Source of the DNA: an uncultured Flavobacteriales bacterium
GTDB taxonomy: Bacteria; Bacteroidota; Bacteroidia; Flavobacteriales_D; Crocinitomicaceae
Direction of reading: 5' to 3'
Assembly: GCA_913020765.1 (NCBI GenBank)
Contig: CAJWAO010000015.1
Location: 1-35,582 of the forward strand
DNA length: 35,582 nt
The position numbers and the translations under genes are program-made. Positions 33,386 to 35,582 of the stretch are shown in pieces. The first letter of the stretch is position 1. Every line of letters begins with the position of its first letter. The notes under the pieces are model-generated. The model worked only from the letters and a program-made list of their open reading frames with translations. It searched no databases and had not been told where the DNA came from.

Positions 33386-34615
33386 ATGGCAACCCAAAAA
33401 ACATCTTGTTCTTTTTGTGGCCTTCCGAGAGAGGAAGTAAAGATTTTAATTGCCGGTGTAACAGGTCATATTTGTGAAAACTGTGCAAAGCAAGCGAATC
33501 AGATTGTTGCAGAAGAATTTTCGACTTCAACAGAAAAATCAGTAAGCACCAATTTGGATTTAAATGTGCGATTTCCGAAGGAGATAAAAGCAGAACTAGA
33601 TGAGTATGTCATCGGTCAAGAGGAGGCGAAAAAAGTTCTATCTGTCGCTGTATATAATCACTACAAACGATTAAATGCTAGTTCCTCGGATGAAATTGAA
33701 ATTGAAAAGTCGAATGTCGTTTTAGTCGGTAGAACAGGGACTGGAAAAACCCTTTTGGCGAAAACAATCGCGAAATTGCTTAATGTTCCTTTTTGTATTG
33801 CAGATGCTACTGTGCTGACCCAAGCAGGTTATGTAGGGGAAGATGTTGAGAGTGTTTTATCCCGCCTTCTTCAGGTGGCTGATTATGATGTAGAGGCAGC
33901 GCAAAGAGGAATCGTTTTTATTGATGAAATCGATAAAATTGCACGTAAAGATGATAACCCATCTATTACACGTGATGTTTCAGGAGAAGGAGTGCAACAA
34001 GCTCTTCTCAAACTGCTTGAGGGATCAGAAATAAATGTCCCTCCCCAAGGAGGTAGAAAGCATCCTGAACAAAAAATGATTCAAGTGAATACCAAGGGAA
34101 TTCTCTTTATTTGTGGTGGAGCCTTTGATGGAATAGAAAAGCTCATTGCCCAACGCGTAAATAGGCAAACCATAGGGTTCTCAGCCTTAGACCAACCGGA
34201 TGTTGACACCGAATCACTATTGCAATACATCAATGCAACAGATGTTAAGAATTTTGGCTTGATTCCGGAGCTTGTTGGAAGGTTTCCTGTACTTAGTTAC
34301 CTAGAACCTCTAGACCCTTTTGCCTTAAAAAGAATTTTAACAGAGCCAAAAAATGCTTTGGTTAAACAATATGAGAAAATATTTAAACTCGATGGTATCA
34401 AATTAACGATTGAGCAAAAAGCATTGGACTTTATTGTGTCTAAAGCAATTGAATATAAACTTGGAGCGAGAGGTCTTCGCTCTATTTGCGAAGCAATTTT
34501 AACAGATGCAATGTTCAATTTACCCTCTTCAAAAATAAAATCATTAAAAGTTACTGAAGATTATGCGAAAGGAAAATTCGACAAATCGAAAATGGCAAAG
34601 CTCAAGGTTGCTTAA
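33386..34615 (+). CDS. clpX: ATP-dependent Clp protease ATP-binding subunit ClpX
   Basis: A 409-residue AAA+ unfoldase. The N-terminal zinc finger has cysteines 8, 11, 30 and 33 (CSFC and CENC type). The Walker A motif reads GRTGTGKT where the usual form is GxTG(S/T)GKT with Pro or Glu second, so Arg here is a variation. Pore loop [10 protein letters not shown], Walker [13 protein letters not shown] and the RKHPEQKM loop are intact. It unfolds substrates and feeds them to ClpP. The start directly abuts the clpP stop, which confirms an operon. Confidence 0.96.
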   Translation: MATQKTSCSFCGLPREEVKILIAGVTGHICENCAKQANQIVAEEFSTSTEKSVSTNLDLNVRFPKEIKAELDEYVIGQEEAKKVLSVAVYNHYKRLNASSSDEIEIEKSNVVLVGRTGTGKTLLAKTIAKLLNVPFCIADATVLTQAGYVGEDVESVLSRLLQVADYDVEAAQRGIVFIDEIDKIARKDDNPSITRDVSGEGVQQALLKLLEGSEINVPPQGGRKHPEQKMIQVNTKGILFICGGAFDGIEKLIAQRVNRQTIGFSALDQPDVDTESLLQYINATDVKNFGLIPELVGRFPVLSYLEPLDPFALKRILTEPKNALVKQYEKIFKLDGIKLTIEQKALDFIVSKAIEYKLGARGLRSICEAILTDAMFNLPSSKIKSLKVTEDYAKGKFDKSKMAKLKVA

Positions 34616-34640
34616 ATACAATCTTCTTTTATACTTTTAC
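34608..34640 (+). promoter_or_regulatory. Possible promoter of pdhB
   Basis: TTG at 34608-34610, a 21-base spacer and TACTTTTA at 34632-34639 resemble the Bacteroidota promoter with one mismatch in the -7 element. The -33 element is inside the last codons of clpX. The pdhB start is at 34661. The match is imperfect. Confidence 0.35.
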
Positions 34641-34660
34641 ACCCGCTAACACGTGAACGA

Positions 34661-35582
34661 ATGAAAACATTACAATTTAGAGAAGCCTTGAGAGAGGCAA
34701 TGTCTGAAGAAATGAGAAAAGATAAAAGCGTTTTTCTTTTAGGCGAAGAGGTTGCTGAATATAATGGAGCTTACAAGGTATCGCAAGGAATGTTGGATGA
34801 GTTTGGGCCGAAACGTGTTATTGACACACCAATTGCTGAGCTAGGCTTTGCAGGTATTGCCGTAGGTGCCTCAATGAATGGTCTTAGGCCAATCGTAGAA
34901 TTTATGACATGGAACTTTGCTATTCTTGCTGCAGATCAGATCATAAATAGTGCTGCGAAAATGCTTCAAATGTCTGGCGGACAGTACCACTGCCCTATTG
35001 TTTTTAGAGGGGGAAATGGTACAGCTGGACAGCTCGCAGCAACACACTCCCAAAGTTTTGAGGCTTTTTATGCCCACGTGCCTGGTTTAAAGGTAATTAC
35101 ACCTTCAAACCCTGCAGATGCCAAAGGCTTGCTTAAATCGGCTATTAGAGATGATGATCCTGTGGTTTTTCTCGAATCAGAGAAAATGTATGGAGACAAG
35201 GGAGAAGTTCCCGAAGGAGAGTATTTAATTCCTATTGGAACAGCAAATGTCAAAAGAAAAGGTCAGCACGTTACGGTGGTGTCATTTGGAAAAATAATTA
35301 AAATCGCAGAAGAAGTTGCCGATGTATTGGCAAAAGAAAACATTGAAATTGAGATAATTGACTTAAGAACTATACGCCCTATTGACTATAGAACCATTGT
35401 TGAATCTATTAAAAAGACCAATAGATGTATCGTAGTTGAAGAATCATGGCCATTGGCCTCTATCTCTTCAGAAATCGCATACCATATTCAACGCTATGCC
35501 TTTGATCATCTTGACGCACCTGTTCTTAGGGTAACACAAACGGATACTCCCTTCGCTTTTTCACCTACCCTTATTGAAGCAG
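34661..35582 (+). CDS. pdhB: Pyruvate dehydrogenase E1 component subunit beta, 3' end outside the window
   Basis: A partial gene from the ATG at 34661, open to the right edge, with 307 residues of a family whose usual length is about 325. MKTLQFREALREAMSEEM and VFLLGEEVAEYNGAYKVSQG are the thiamine-diphosphate-binding start, followed by ELGFAGIAVGASMNGLRPIVEF, GTAGQLAATHSQSFEAFYAHVPGL and, in the second domain, VTVVSFGKIIKIAEE and IIDLRTIRPID. It partners with the alpha subunit to decarboxylate pyruvate in the pyruvate dehydrogenase complex. The gap to clpX is 45 bases. Confidence 0.95.
   Translation, partial: MKTLQFREALREAMSEEMRKDKSVFLLGEEVAEYNGAYKVSQGMLDEFGPKRVIDTPIAELGFAGIAVGASMNGLRPIVEFMTWNFAILAADQIINSAAKMLQMSGGQYHCPIVFRGGNGTAGQLAATHSQSFEAFYAHVPGLKVITPSNPADAKGLLKSAIRDDDPVVFLESEKMYGDKGEVPEGEYLIPIGTANVKRKGQHVTVVSFGKIIKIAEEVADVLAKENIEIEIIDLRTIRPIDYRTIVESIKKTNRCIVVEESWPLASISSEIAYHIQRYAFDHLDAPVLRVTQTDTPFAFSPTLIEA

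Overview
The window is AT-rich chromosomal DNA from a member of the Bacteroidota, most likely the Flavobacteriia. Evidence for this is the adjacent gldE and gldD gliding-motility genes, the PrfA/GroEL/ClpX types, several promoters of the Bacteroidota form TTTG-N19/21-TAnnTTTG, and weak or absent Shine-Dalgarno sequences. I see no phage, insertion sequence, integron, CRISPR array or rRNA. Gene density is very high: no gene-free stretch exceeds 300 bases, and the longest is 185 bases between miaB and topA.

Layout. 1-4045 (minus): an Omp85-type outer-membrane barrel, two family-4-type glycosyltransferases and the first codons of rdgB, with ATGA overlaps. 4177-4314 (plus): a 45-residue lipoprotein. 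4337-6228 (minus): prfA-pyrF. 6344-7515 (minus): peroxiredoxin, thioredoxin and a small conserved protein, closed by a strong terminator. 7670-10767 (minus): mlaE-mlaF, tRNA-Leu(UAG) and trigger factor. 10846-14170 (plus): SprT-like protein, mannose-1-phosphate guanylyltransferase, dusB and a solitary NUMOD4/HNH gene. 14154-18074 (minus): a lipoprotein followed by two related proteins of the DUF4836 kind. 18193-24545 (minus): miaB, a sigma-54 activator, lptE, a TPR-like protein, secG, groES and groEL. 24731-31669 (plus): topA, ssb, gldE, gldD, folK and a large OmpA/TPR-like lipoprotein. 31700-32641 (minus): a glycosyltransferase-like protein. 32717-35582 (plus): clpP, clpX and a truncated pyruvate dehydrogenase E1 beta gene.

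How the genes fit together. Most are housekeeping (translation, protein folding and turnover, envelope building, nucleotide and folate synthesis). Envelope functions recur: MlaEF lipid transport, LptE, Omp85, SecG, GldDE, several lipoproteins and sugar transferases.

The most interesting signal is regulatory. Upstream of groES lies a good sigma-54 type promoter (GG-N10-GC, 20151-20167). An inverted repeat is centred near position -91 relative to the predicted start. A sigma-54 activator lacking any N-terminal sensor domain is encoded four genes upstream in the same locus. The promoter of that locus has a 17-bp perfect dyad centred on its -33 box. I infer a possible self-contained control circuit for groESL; this is untested. 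Second in interest are the DUF4836-like tandem pair and the stand-alone NUMOD4/HNH gene.
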